NCBI RefSeq assembly: GCF_001293525.1
Contig: NZ_BBYR01000011.1
Span: 1-64,000, forward strand
DNA: 64,000 bases
From: Pseudideonella sakaiensis
Lineage (GTDB): Bacteria; Pseudomonadota; Gammaproteobacteria; Burkholderiales; Burkholderiaceae_C
Direction: 5' to 3'
Below are positions 50,074 through 58,999 of the stretch, piece by piece. The position numbers and the translations under genes were made by a program. The notes beneath the pieces are model-generated. The model made no database searches. It was not told the DNA's origin and saw only the letters and a program-made list of their open reading frames with translations. The stretch's first letter is position 1. The number at the start of each line of letters is the position of its first letter.

Positions 50074-50919
50074 ATGCACCCCGTCCGTCCCCGTCCGTCC
50101 TCCTCGCTGCGCCTGGCCGCCCTGGCGCCGGCCCTGCTCCTCGGCGCCTGCATGGCCACCGCACCGACCGTGGGCGGCGGCAGCAAGGGCGCCGTCACCG
50201 GCTCGGCGGGAGGCGCCACCACGGCGAACGCGAACAGCCAGCTCGAGCGCTGCGACCAGGCGCTCGGCACGCTGTCGGTGGTCGAGGACCAGAACGCGCC
50301 GTGGTACCAGTCCCTGCGCAGCTACCAGCTCGGGTCGACCGTGCCCGTGCTGCGGATGATGGTGCAGCAGAGCAACTGCTTCGTCGTCGTCGAGCGCGGC
50401 GCCGCGATGAACAACATGAACACCGAGCGCGCGCTGCAGCAAAGCGGCGAGATGCGCGCCGGCAGCAATTTCGGCAAGGGCCAGATGGTCGCGGCCGACT
50501 ACACGATGAGCCCGAGCATCCAGTTCGCGCAGCGCACCGGCGGCGTCGGCGGCGGCCTGGCCGGCTTCAGCAAGGGGCTGGGCGTGCTCGGCACGATCGC
50601 CGGCGGCATGAAGCAGAACGAGGCGTCGACGACCCTGCTGCTGGTCGACAACCGCTCCGGCGTGCAACTGGCGGCGGCCGAGGGCAGTGCCAGCAACATG
50701 GACTTCAACCTGCTCGGCGGCGCCTTCGGCAGCCGGCTCGGCGGCACCGCCGGCGGCTACGGCAGCACGCCGGAGGGCAAGATCATCGTCGCGGCCTTCG
50801 CCGACAGCTACAACCAGCTGGTGCAGTCGGTGCGCAACTACCGGGCGCAGAACGTCAAGGGCGGGCTCGGCACGGGCGGCGCGCTCGGCGTGCAGGGCGG
50901 CCCGCCGCCGAAGCGCTGA
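50074..50919 (+). CDS. CsgG/HfaB-like lipoprotein
   Basis: 281 aa. Signal peptide and lipobox (LLGAC, then MATAPTV). The body has the CsgG-like pattern with VPVLRMMVQQSNCFVVVERG, a pattern used in curli-export (CsgG), holdfast-anchor (HfaB) and related outer-membrane lipoproteins, then glycine-rich segments. The ATG at 50074 (MHPVRPRP) follows GGAG; upstream in-frame ATG at 49918 adds residues unlike a signal peptide. No curli genes are near. A role in outer-membrane export or envelope assembly is inferred only. The gap 49899-50073 holds no other recognisable element. Confidence 0.7.
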   Translation: MHPVRPRPSSSLRLAALAPALLLGACMATAPTVGGGSKGAVTGSAGGATTANANSQLERCDQALGTLSVVEDQNAPWYQSLRSYQLGSTVPVLRMMVQQSNCFVVVERGAAMNNMNTERALQQSGEMRAGSNFGKGQMVAADYTMSPSIQFAQRTGGVGGGLAGFSKGLGVLGTIAGGMKQNEASTTLLLVDNRSGVQLAAAEGSASNMDFNLLGGAFGSRLGGTAGGYGSTPEGKIIVAAFADSYNQLVQSVRNYRAQNVKGGLGTGGALGVQGGPPPKR

Positions 50920-50935
50920 GCCTCGTGGCCGCGGC

Positions 50936-52132
50936 TCAGGGCCGCGGCTGCGCCAGCCACTGCTCCACCATCCGCACCCACAGCGTCGCGCCGAGCGGAA
51001 TGAGCTCGTCGTTGAAGTCGTAGCTCGGGTTGTGCAGCATGCAGGGCCCGAGGCCATGGCCCCCGTCGCGGTGGCTGCCGTCGCCGTTGCCGATCAGCAG
51101 GTAGCAGCCGGGGATCTTCTGCAGGTAGTAGCTGAAGTCCTCGGCGCCCATCGTGGGCTCGAACTCGAGCACGTTCTCCGCGCCGACGATGTCGGCCATC
51201 ACGCGGCGTGCGAAGGCCGTCTCGGTCGGGTGGTTGATGGTCGGCGGGTAGTTGCGCACGAACTCGAACTCGGCGCTGGCCTCGAACGCGGCCGCGGTGT
51301 GCTCGGTCAGCTCGCGCATGCGCTGCTCGATGCGGTCGAGCACTTCGAGCGTGAAGGTGCGCACCGTGCCGCGCAGTTCGCAGGCATCGGGCACCACGTT
51401 CACGGCCTCGCCGGCGCGGATCATCGTCACCGAGATCACCGCCGGATCGATCGCCCGCAGGTTGCGGTTGACGATGGTCTGGAAGGACTGCACCAGCTGG
51501 CAGGCCAGCGGCACCGGGTCGACGCCGTTGTAGGGCATGGCCGCGTGTGCTCCCTTGCCGCGCAGCGTGATGCGGAACTCGTTGCTGCTGGCGAAGCAGG
51601 GCCCGCTCTTGACCGCGAACTGGCCCGCCTGCATGCCGGGCCAGTTGTGGGCACCGAAGATCGCCTCCATCGGGAAGCGCTCGAACAGGCCGTCCTTGAT
51701 CATCTCGCGCGCGCCGCCGCCGCCTTCCTCGGCGGGCTGGAACACCAGGTAGACGGTGCCGTCGAAGTTCCGGTTCTGCGACAGGTGGCGGGCCGCGGCG
51801 AGCAGCATCGCGGTGTGGCCGTCGTGGCCGCAGGCGTGCATGCGGCCGGGGTGGCGGCTGGCGTGCGCGAAGGTGTTGTGCTCGGTCATCGGCAGCGCGT
51901 CGATGTCCGCGCGCAGGCCGACGGCGCGGTTGCTGCTGCCATTGCGGATCACGCCGACGACGCCGGTGGTGCCGAGGCCCCGGTGGATGGGGATGCCCCA
52001 TTCGCTCAGCTTGCCCGCGATCACGTCGGCGGTGCGCCGCTCCTCGAAGCACAGCTCCGGATGGGCGTGCAGGTCGCGCCGGACGCTGGCGATGGCGGCG
52101 GCATCGGCGAGGATGGATTCGATCAGGCGCAT
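50936..52132 (-). CDS. M20 family amidohydrolase (HipO/AmaA-like)
   Basis: 398 aa cytoplasmic metallohydrolase. Metal ligands: MHACGHDGH (Cys and His), QPAEEGGGG (Glu pair), and GAHNWPG; plus FEPTMGAEDFSYY near the end, the pattern of the M20D group (N-acyl-amino acid or hippurate hydrolases, IAA-amino-acid hydrolase-like). The substrate cannot be fixed from sequence. It is convergent with the CsgG-like gene and divergent from the molybdo-enzyme. Confidence 0.88.
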   Translation of the reverse strand: MRLIESILADAAAIASVRRDLHAHPELCFEERRTADVIAGKLSEWGIPIHRGLGTTGVVGVIRNGSSNRAVGLRADIDALPMTEHNTFAHASRHPGRMHACGHDGHTAMLLAAARHLSQNRNFDGTVYLVFQPAEEGGGGAREMIKDGLFERFPMEAIFGAHNWPGMQAGQFAVKSGPCFASSNEFRITLRGKGAHAAMPYNGVDPVPLACQLVQSFQTIVNRNLRAIDPAVISVTMIRAGEAVNVVPDACELRGTVRTFTLEVLDRIEQRMRELTEHTAAAFEASAEFEFVRNYPPTINHPTETAFARRVMADIVGAENVLEFEPTMGAEDFSYYLQKIPGCYLLIGNGDGSHRDGGHGLGPCMLHNPSYDFNDELIPLGATLWVRMVEQWLAQPRP

Positions 52133-52275
52133 GGTCTCCGGCTCCGTCGTGCCGCCGGGACAGCGAGGGGAGGGCCGCGGCGGGGTTCGGGGCAGTGTAG
52201 CGTCGGGTCGGAGCCCCCGCCGGCGGCCGGGTGCCGGGCCTGTGCCATCATCGCGGCCCGCCTGCCGTTCCCGTC

Positions 52276-54411
52276 GTGACTGCGTCCTCCGTGCCTTCCC
52301 CGTCGACCGAGCGGATCGTGCGTGGCGCCTGCCCGCACGACTGCCCGGATACCTGCGCGCTGCGCATCACCGTGCGCGACGGCGTGGCCGTGAAGGTCCA
52401 GGGCGACCCGGAGCACCCGCCGACCCATGGCGCGCTGTGCACCAAGGTCTCGCGCTACGCCGAGCGCACCTACCACCCCGAGCGCGTGCTGCACCCGCTG
52501 CGCCGCATCGGCCCGAAGCGCGCCGGCGAGGCACCGCGTTTCGAGCGCATCGGCTGGGACGAGGCGCTCGGCGAGATCGCCGGGCGGCTGGGCGCGATCG
52601 CTGCCCGCGACCCCGAGGCCATCCTGCCCTACAGCTATGCCGGGACCATGGGCCTGCTGCAGGGCGAGAGCATGGACCGCCGCTTCTTCCATCGCCTCGG
52701 CGCCTCGCTGCTGGACCGCACGATCTGCGCCAGCGCCGGTGCGGCGGCGCTGACCGCGACCTATGGCGGCAAGGTCGGCATGCACCTCGAGGCCTTCGCG
52801 CACAGCCGGCTGATCCTGATCTGGGGCAGCCACTCGATCGCGTCGAACCTGCACTTCTGGACCTTCGCCCAGGCCGCCAAGCGCGCTGGCGCAAAGCTGG
52901 TCTGCATCGACCCGCGCCGCACCGAGACGGCCGACAAGTGCCACCAGCACCTGGCGCTGCGCCCGGGCACCGACGGCGCGCTCGCGCTCGGCCTGATGCA
53001 CGAGCTGGTGGTGAATGGCTGGATCGACGAGGCCTACGTCGCCGCGCACGTGCAGGCCGGCCCCCGCGGCTGGGCCGCGCTGCGTGAGCGCGCACTGGCC
53101 TGGCCGCCCGAGCGTGTTGCCGACGAGTGCGGCCTGACGGCCGACGAGGTGCGGGGGTTGGCGCGCGACTACGCGACGCTGGCGCCCGCCGCGATCCGGC
53201 TGAACTACGGCATGCAGCGCGCGCGCGGCGGCGGCAACGCGGTGCGGCTGATCGCGCTGCTGCCCTGCCTGATCGGCGCGTGGCGCGATCCCGCGGGGGG
53301 GATGCTGCTGTCGGCGTCCGGCTGGTTCCCGCGCGACGGTGTGGCGCTGCAGCGTCCGCAGCTGCTCGGTGCGCGCCGCCCGCGCACGCTCAACATGAGC
53401 ACGATCGGCGACGACCTGCTGCGCGACGGCGGCGAGCCGCTGCCCGACGGCAGCCGCTTCGGCCCGCGCATCGAGGCGATCGTGGTCTACAACAGCAACC
53501 CGGTGGCGGTGGCGCCCGAGTCGGCGAAGGTGGTGCGCGGCTTCGAGCGCGCGGACCTGTTCACCGTGGTGCTCGAGCACTTCATGACGGACACCGCCGA
53601 CCTCGCCGACATCGTGCTGCCGGCCACCACCCAGCTCGAGCACCTGGACGTGCACACGAGCTACGGCCACACCTACGTGCTGCGCAACGAGCCGGCGATC
53701 GCGCCGCTCGGCGAGGCGCTGCCGAACACCGAGATCTTCCGCCGCCTGGCGCGCCGCATGGGCTTCGACGACGCGGACTTCGCCGACGACGACGAGGCGC
53801 TCGCCCGCCAGGCCTTCGGCGGCGCGGTCGATGCGGCGGCGCTGGCCTCGGCGGGCTGGCTGAAACTGCCGTTGCCGGACGCGCCGTTCGCGCACGGCGG
53901 CTTCCCGACGGCCGACGGCCGGGTGATCGTGGATGCGCCGCAGCATGGCGTGCCCGACTACCTGCCGAACCACGAATCGCCGCGCTCGACGCCGGCGCTC
54001 GCCGCCCGCTTCCCGCTGGCGATGATCTCGCCGCCGGCGCGCCACTTCCTCAACTCGAGCTTCGTCAACGTGCGCAGCCTGCGGGCCATCGAGGGCCGGC
54101 CGCTGCTCGAGATCCACCCCGACGATGCCGCGCCGCGCGGCATCGCCGACGGCCAGCGCGTGCGCGTCTTCAACGACCGCGGCGAGCACCATTGCCATGC
54201 CGCGGTCAGCACCCGTGCGCGGCCCGGCGTGGTGGTCGGACTCGGCATCTGGTGGCGCAAGCTCGGCGAGGACGGCACCAACGTGAACCAGCTGACGCAC
54301 CAGCAGCTGACCGACCTCGGGCGGGCACCGTGCTTCTACGACTGCCTGGTCGAGGTGAGCACGGCGCCGGCGCCGGCCGAGGGGTTGCGGCCGGCCGAGG
54401 CCCTCGGGTGA
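52276..54411 (+). CDS. Molybdopterin oxidoreductase with N-terminal 4Fe-4S site
   Basis: 711 aa. A DMSO-reductase-superfamily catalytic subunit. The N-terminal cluster is Cys19-x3-Cys23-x3-Cys27-x27-Cys55, followed by LPYSYAGTMGLLQGE and GSHSIASNLHFW in the cofactor domains and the C-terminal molydopterin-dinucleotide domain (VRVFNDRGEHHCHA). The frame opens with GTG at 52276. No Tat signal is visible, so it is likely cytoplasmic. No partner subunits are encoded here; substrate unknown (formate, thiosulphate or other). Its stop overlaps the start of the next gene. Confidence 0.85.
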   Translation: MTASSVPSPSTERIVRGACPHDCPDTCALRITVRDGVAVKVQGDPEHPPTHGALCTKVSRYAERTYHPERVLHPLRRIGPKRAGEAPRFERIGWDEALGEIAGRLGAIAARDPEAILPYSYAGTMGLLQGESMDRRFFHRLGASLLDRTICASAGAAALTATYGGKVGMHLEAFAHSRLILIWGSHSIASNLHFWTFAQAAKRAGAKLVCIDPRRTETADKCHQHLALRPGTDGALALGLMHELVVNGWIDEAYVAAHVQAGPRGWAALRERALAWPPERVADECGLTADEVRGLARDYATLAPAAIRLNYGMQRARGGGNAVRLIALLPCLIGAWRDPAGGMLLSASGWFPRDGVALQRPQLLGARRPRTLNMSTIGDDLLRDGGEPLPDGSRFGPRIEAIVVYNSNPVAVAPESAKVVRGFERADLFTVVLEHFMTDTADLADIVLPATTQLEHLDVHTSYGHTYVLRNEPAIAPLGEALPNTEIFRRLARRMGFDDADFADDDEALARQAFGGAVDAAALASAGWLKLPLPDAPFAHGGFPTADGRVIVDAPQHGVPDYLPNHESPRSTPALAARFPLAMISPPARHFLNSSFVNVRSLRAIEGRPLLEIHPDDAAPRGIADGQRVRVFNDRGEHHCHAAVSTRARPGVVVGLGIWWRKLGEDGTNVNQLTHQQLTDLGRAPCFYDCLVEVSTAPAPAEGLRPAEALG

Positions 54412-55499
54412 GCCACGGGCGCGGTGCCGTCGGCCCGCGGCGGCGCTGGCGGGCGGCGCTGGCCGTGCTCGCCGGCCTCGCGCTGGCGGGCTGCGCGCAG
54501 GTCGGCTACCTGGCCCAGTCGGTCGGTGGCCACCTGCAGGTGCTGCAGGCCGCCCGCCCGGTGTCGGATTGGCTGGCGGACCCGGCCACGCCCGAACCGC
54601 TGCGCCAGCGCCTGCAGCTCAGCCAGCAGATGCGCGACTTCGCCAGTGCCGAACTGCGGCTGCCGGACAACGCCAGCTACCGGCGCTATGCCGAGCTGGG
54701 CCGGGCCTCGGTGGTCTGGAACGTGGTGGCCGCGCCCGAGCTGGGGCTGCAGCTGCAGACCTGGTGCTACCCGGTGGTCGGCTGCGTCGGCTACCGCGGC
54801 TACTACGCGCAGGCCGATGCCGAGCAGGCCGCTGCGCCCCTGCGGGCCCAGGGCCTGGAGGTGCAGGTCTACGGCGTGCCGGCCTACTCGACGCTCGGCA
54901 AGCTGCCCGGTCGCTGGTTCGCGGATCCGCTGCTGAACACCTTCCTCAACGTTCCCGAAGCCGACCTGGCGCGGCTGATCTTCCACGAACTGGCGCACCA
55001 GGTGGCCTACGCGGCCGGCGACACCGTGTTCAACGAGTCCTTCGCGACCGCGGTGGAGCGGCTGGGTGGCGAACGCTGGCTGGACGCGCATGGCGGTGCC
55101 GCCGCGCGCGCCGCCGTGGCCGCGCAGGACCGGCGTCGCGAGGAGTTCCGAGCCTTCGTGCTCGGCGTGCGGGACCGCCTGCAGGCGGTCTACGCCGGCC
55201 CGGGCCGCGATGACGAGAAGCGGGCCGCGAAGGCGCAGGTCCTGGCCACGATGCGCACGGACTACGAGCAGCTGAAGCGCGAGCGCTGGGGCGGGTTTTC
55301 CGGGTACGACGCCTGGTTCGCGCGCGCCAACAATGCGTCCTTCGCCATCCTCGGCGCGTACCACGGCCTGGCGCCGAACTTCGAGCGGCTGTTCGCCCGC
55401 GAGGGCGGCGACTTCGAGCGTTTCTACGCCGAGGTGCGGCGCCTCGCAGCCCTGCCGGCGGCGACGCGCCGCAGCGAGATCGAGGCGCTCGCGCGCTGA
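54408..55499 (+). CDS. Putative zinc aminopeptidase lipoprotein (DUF2265)
   Basis: 363 aa. Signal peptide with lipobox (LAGC, Cys29), then the HELAHQ zinc motif at about residue 193 and NESFATAVERLG downstream, which supplies the third ligand, as in the predicted aminopeptidase family. It is likely anchored in the envelope facing the periplasm. The GTG start overlaps the stop of the molybdo-enzyme (GTGA). A link between the two functions is not evident. Confidence 0.75.
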   Translation: MSHGRGAVGPRRRWRAALAVLAGLALAGCAQVGYLAQSVGGHLQVLQAARPVSDWLADPATPEPLRQRLQLSQQMRDFASAELRLPDNASYRRYAELGRASVVWNVVAAPELGLQLQTWCYPVVGCVGYRGYYAQADAEQAAAPLRAQGLEVQVYGVPAYSTLGKLPGRWFADPLLNTFLNVPEADLARLIFHELAHQVAYAAGDTVFNESFATAVERLGGERWLDAHGGAAARAAVAAQDRRREEFRAFVLGVRDRLQAVYAGPGRDDEKRAAKAQVLATMRTDYEQLKRERWGGFSGYDAWFARANNASFAILGAYHGLAPNFERLFAREGGDFERFYAEVRRLAALPAATRRSEIEALAR

Positions 55500-55544
55500 C
55501 CCTGTCCGTCCCACCACCGCTTCCCGGCCCACGCCGTCCGCCGC

Positions 55545-55931
55545 ATGCCCGACATCCACATCCACCGCCAGCACCGCCTGGGCCTGCCGCGGGCCCGCGA
55601 GATCGCCCTGCAATGGGCCGAGGAGGTGGAGGCCAAGTTCGACATGGAGTGCACGATCGAGGAGGGCGAGACCACCGACACCGTGCACTTCAAGCGCATC
55701 GGCGCGAGCGGCACGCTGGCCGTCTCGGGCGAGGCCTTCGTGCTCGATGCGCGGCTCGGCTTCCTGCTCGGGGCCTTCGCCCGCACCATCGAGAGCGAGA
55801 TCGAGCGCAACCTCGATGCGCTGCTGGAGGCCGAGGCGCGGCCGGCGGCGAAGCGGGCCGCGGCCAGGAAGTCGCCCGCGGCGACGAAGACGACGGCGCG
55901 CAAGGCGCCGGCCGCGAAACCCCCGCGCTGA
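55545..55931 (+). CDS. Polyhydroxyalkanoic acid system family protein
   Basis: 128 aa. The N-terminal ~95 residues (MPDIHIHRQHRLGLPRAREIA) fit the PHA_gran_rgn family, small proteins found next to PHA granule and phasin genes. The C-terminal 33 residues are a Lys/Ala/Pro tail resembling histone H1-like tails that bind DNA or RNA. No other PHA synthesis gene lies in the window. Confidence 0.8.
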   Translation: MPDIHIHRQHRLGLPRAREIALQWAEEVEAKFDMECTIEEGETTDTVHFKRIGASGTLAVSGEAFVLDARLGFLLGAFARTIESEIERNLDALLEAEARPAAKRAAARKSPAATKTTARKAPAAKPPR

Positions 55932-55962
55932 CCCGGGGCCGCCGCCCGGCCGGGCCCGCGGC

Positions 55963-56214
55963 TTACTTGAGCGACTCGATCAGGTCGATGTAGGCCTGCT
56001 TGGCCTCGTCCGCGGACATGCCCTTCAGCCCGTTCCAGGCATCCCATTTGGCCCGGCCGACCAGGTCGGTGATGCCGGGGCGCTTGCCGTCCACGTCGCC
56101 GCTGCTGCCCTGCTTGAACAGCGCGTAGAGCTTCAGCAGCGTGGCGTTGTCCGGCCGTTCGGACAGCTGCTTCGAGTCGGCGACGGCCTGGTCGAACTGG
56201 GCTTGCAGGGACAT
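55963..56214 (-). CDS. Acyl-CoA-binding protein
   Basis: 83 aa. A four-helix ACBP: SLQAQFDQAVADSKQL, LLKLYALFKQGSSGD and WDAWNGLKGMSADEAKQAYI are characteristic; it sequesters long-chain acyl-CoA in the cytoplasm. ATG at 56214 follows GGAGACACC. The upstream in-frame ATG (56280) would run into the neighbouring promoter. It is divergent from the wax-ester synthase. Confidence 0.9.
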   Translation of the reverse strand: MSLQAQFDQAVADSKQLSERPDNATLLKLYALFKQGSSGDVDGKRPGITDLVGRAKWDAWNGLKGMSADEAKQAYIDLIESLK

Positions 56215-56315
56215 GGTGTCTCCGTGCCGCGGCGTGGCGCGGCTGGTGAAAGTGGTGATTGACGCTCGGGATGCTAGCAAGCATCGTCGCCGCAGTTTCC
56301 CGAGGAGAACCCCCG

Positions 56316-57812
56316 ATGTCCCCCGAGCCCCACCCGGCCGGGCTGCCGCCGGCAGCCGACACGGCCGTGGCCGAAGCCGCGCCGCCGCGCAGCGAACGCA
56401 TGTCGCGGGTCGACACCGCGTGGCTGCGGATGGACAACGACGTCAACCTGATGATGATCGTCGGCGTCTGGCTGCTGCAGCCCGGCATCGCCCGCGAGGA
56501 CCTGGTCGCGCGCATCGAGGACAAGCTGCTGAAGTACGGCCGCTTCCGGCAGAAGGTGGTGGAGGACGCGGTCGGCGCCCGCTGGGTCGACGACGAGGAC
56601 TTCGACGTCGGCCACCACCTGGTCCAGCTGCGGCTGCACCCGCGCGCCGGCCAGGACGAGCGCGGTGCGCTGCAGGAACTGGTCGGCGAGCTGACGACCA
56701 CGCCGCTCAATGCGGCCCGCCCGCTGTGGCAGTTCCACCTGATCGACGACTACGAGGGCGGCAGCGCGCTGGTGGCCCGGGTGCACCACTGCATCGCCGA
56801 CGGCATCGCGCTGATCTCGGTGATGCTGTCGATCACCGATGGCGGCGCCGATCCGCCGTCGCGCCGGCGCCGCCGAACCGGTGGAACCGATGACGCGGGC
56901 GACTGGCTGGGCGACCTGGTGCGCCCGCTGTCGGGCGCCGTGCGCAAGGCGGTGGACCTGACGGGGCAGGGCGTGGAGCGCAGCCTCGCGCTGCTGACGA
57001 ATCCCCAGGCCCTGCCCGAATCGATGGAGCTGGCAAGGGTGGGGGTGCAGGTCGTCAGCGACCTTGCCGCGCTGGCGCTGATGGCCGACGACACGCCGAC
57101 GCGGCTGAAAGGGCGCCCCGCCGGCTCCAAGCGCGTCGCGTGGGGCGAGCCGATTCCGCTGGACCGTGTCAAGGCGGTCGGCAAGGCGCTCGGCGGCTCG
57201 GTCAACGACGTGCTGCTGGCCTGCGTCGCCGGCGCCTTCGGCGCCTACCTGCGTCGCCACGGCGACGCCACCGCGGGCTGCGAGATCCGTGCGATGGTGC
57301 CGGTCAACCTGCGGCCGATGTCCGAGGCCTGGAAGCTCGGCAACCGCTTCGGGCTGGTGCCGCTGGTGCTGCCGCTGGGCATCGACAACCCCGTCGAACG
57401 GGTCTATGCGGTGCGGGCCCGCATGGCCGAGCTGAAGGGCAGCTACCAGCCGCTGCTCGCGTTCGGCCTGCTGTCGGTCGCCGGCCTGCTGGTCAAGCCG
57501 GTGCAGGAGGCGCTGCTGGGCCTGTTCGCGAAGAAGGCGACCGCGGTGATGACCAACGTGCCGGGGCCGGCGGCGCCGCTGCGGCTGTGCGGCGCGACGC
57601 TGAAGCAGACCATGTTCTGGGTGCCGCAGTCCGGCGACATCGGCCTGGGCGTCAGCATCCTCTCCTATGCCGGGGGCGTGCAGTTCGGCCTGATCGCCGA
57701 CAAGAAGCTGTGCCCGGACCCGCAGGCGGTGATCGCGGGCTTCGAGCCCGAGTTCGAGCGCCTGCTGACGCTGACGCTGATGCTGCCCTGGGGCGCCGCC
57801 GAGGCCGCCTGA
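56316..57812 (+). CDS. Wax ester synthase / diacylglycerol acyltransferase
   Basis: 498 aa. A bifunctional WS/DGAT that uses acyl-CoA to make wax esters or triacylglycerol. The active site HHCIADG (about 157-163) is intact, along with ARVHHCIADGIALISVML and the second domain motif (NVPGPAAPL). ATG at 56316 follows GGAG. With the divergent ACBP and the PHA-family protein it suggests a carbon-storage cluster, and ACBP would supply its substrate. Confidence 0.9.
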   Translation: MSPEPHPAGLPPAADTAVAEAAPPRSERMSRVDTAWLRMDNDVNLMMIVGVWLLQPGIAREDLVARIEDKLLKYGRFRQKVVEDAVGARWVDDEDFDVGHHLVQLRLHPRAGQDERGALQELVGELTTTPLNAARPLWQFHLIDDYEGGSALVARVHHCIADGIALISVMLSITDGGADPPSRRRRRTGGTDDAGDWLGDLVRPLSGAVRKAVDLTGQGVERSLALLTNPQALPESMELARVGVQVVSDLAALALMADDTPTRLKGRPAGSKRVAWGEPIPLDRVKAVGKALGGSVNDVLLACVAGAFGAYLRRHGDATAGCEIRAMVPVNLRPMSEAWKLGNRFGLVPLVLPLGIDNPVERVYAVRARMAELKGSYQPLLAFGLLSVAGLLVKPVQEALLGLFAKKATAVMTNVPGPAAPLRLCGATLKQTMFWVPQSGDIGLGVSILSYAGGVQFGLIADKKLCPDPQAVIAGFEPEFERLLTLTLMLPWGAAEAA

Positions 57813-57827
57813 GGGCCTGCGCCCGCG

Positions 57828-58625
57828 TCAGCCGAGGGCCGCGACCCAGCGTGCTGCGAGCGGCACGAGCAGCGAGGCGGCCACGGTCGATGCGGCCATG
57901 CCGACGCCGGCGAAGGTGCCGGCCACCTCGCTGATCTGGAAGGCGCGGGCGGTGCCGATGCCGTGCGCTGCGATGCCGGTGCCCAGGCCGCGTGCGGCCA
58001 CGTCGCGGATGCGCAGCGCATTCAGCAGCGGCGTGGCCATCGTGGCGCCGAGCATGCCCGTCAGCACCACGAGGGCGGCCGTCAGTTCCGGCACGCCGCC
58101 GATGCGCTCGGCGATCGCCATCGCCACCGGCGCGGTGACCGACTTCGGCGCGACCGACAGCACCAGCGCCGCCGGCGCGCCAAAGGCCTTCAGCACCCCC
58201 ATCGCGACCAGCGCGCCCGCGAGGTTGCCGGCGACGAGCGCCAGCGCCAGCGGGCCGAGCGCGGCGCGCACCGCCGGCCACTGCCGCCGCAACGGCACCG
58301 CCAGCGCGACGGTCGCGGTGCCGAGCAGGAAGTGCACGAACTGCGCGCCGTCGAAGTAGCTGCGGTAGGGCGTGCCGCTCAGCATCAGCACCGCGACGAT
58401 CACGATCACGGCGACCGGCACCGGGTTGGCGAAGGGGCTGCCGCCGAGGCGGCGCTGCAGGCGCACGGCCAGCGCGTACGCGGTGACCGTCAGCGTCAGC
58501 CACAGCAGCGGGCTGGTGCCGAGGTAGACCCAGAGGCGGGTGAATGACGCGCCGGGCACGCGCAGCCCGGCGGCGCCCGCGGCGCTCGCCGCCGAGGCGG
58601 CCAGCGCGGCTGCCGCCAGGCTCAC
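57828..58625 (-). CDS. lrgB: LrgB family protein (CidB/LrgB)
   Basis: 265 aa membrane protein with about eight helices: SFTRLWVYLGTSPLLWLTLT, FVHFLLGTATVALAVPLRRQ, VAPKSVTAPVAMAIAERIGG, and GIAAHGIGTARAFQI, all LrgB hallmarks. GTG start overlaps the lrgA stop (GTGA). LrgAB modulates murein hydrolase activity or exports metabolites (pyruvate or glycolate in some organisms). Confidence 0.88.
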   Translation of the reverse strand: MSLAAAALAASAASAAGAAGLRVPGASFTRLWVYLGTSPLLWLTLTVTAYALAVRLQRRLGGSPFANPVPVAVIVIVAVLMLSGTPYRSYFDGAQFVHFLLGTATVALAVPLRRQWPAVRAALGPLALALVAGNLAGALVAMGVLKAFGAPAALVLSVAPKSVTAPVAMAIAERIGGVPELTAALVVLTGMLGATMATPLLNALRIRDVAARGLGTGIAAHGIGTARAFQISEVAGTFAGVGMAASTVAASLLVPLAARWVAALG

Positions 58626-58999
58626 GGCGGCCCCGCCCCGCCGGAAGGCGGCTGCGCCGGCGCGCCCGGGCGCCGCCAGCGCGCGAACAGCCACGCCGAC
58701 AGCCCGAGCGTGACCGCCGTGCTGCCGACCAGCGCGAGCACGAGCGGCAGCGCCCAGTCGCGCAGCAGTGCCAGGTGCAGCATCACGCCCACGCCGGCCG
58801 GCACGAACAGCAGGCCGAGGTGGCGCAGCAGCCCGTCCGCCAGCGATTCGACACCGCTGCGCAGCCGGCCGAGGCGAGGGAAGGCGACGAAGAGCGCGAC
58901 CAGCCCGATCACGGGGCCGGGCAGCGGCAGACCGAGCAGCACCACCAGCGCCTCGCCGAGGAGCTGGAAGCCGAGCACGAGGCTCAGGGCTTCGAGCAT
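58622..58999 (-). CDS. lrgA: LrgA/CidA family holin-like protein
   Basis: 125 aa with four transmembrane helices. FQLLGEALVVLLGLPLPGPV and LGLLFVPAGVGVM are the LrgA signature. The ATG at 58999 overlaps the end of msrQ by 16 bases, so it is coupled to the MsrPQ system. The C-terminus is Pro/Gly-rich. Confidence 0.88.
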   Translation of the reverse strand: MLEALSLVLGFQLLGEALVVLLGLPLPGPVIGLVALFVAFPRLGRLRSGVESLADGLLRHLGLLFVPAGVGVMLHLALLRDWALPLVLALVGSTAVTLGLSAWLFARWRRPGAPAQPPSGGAGPP

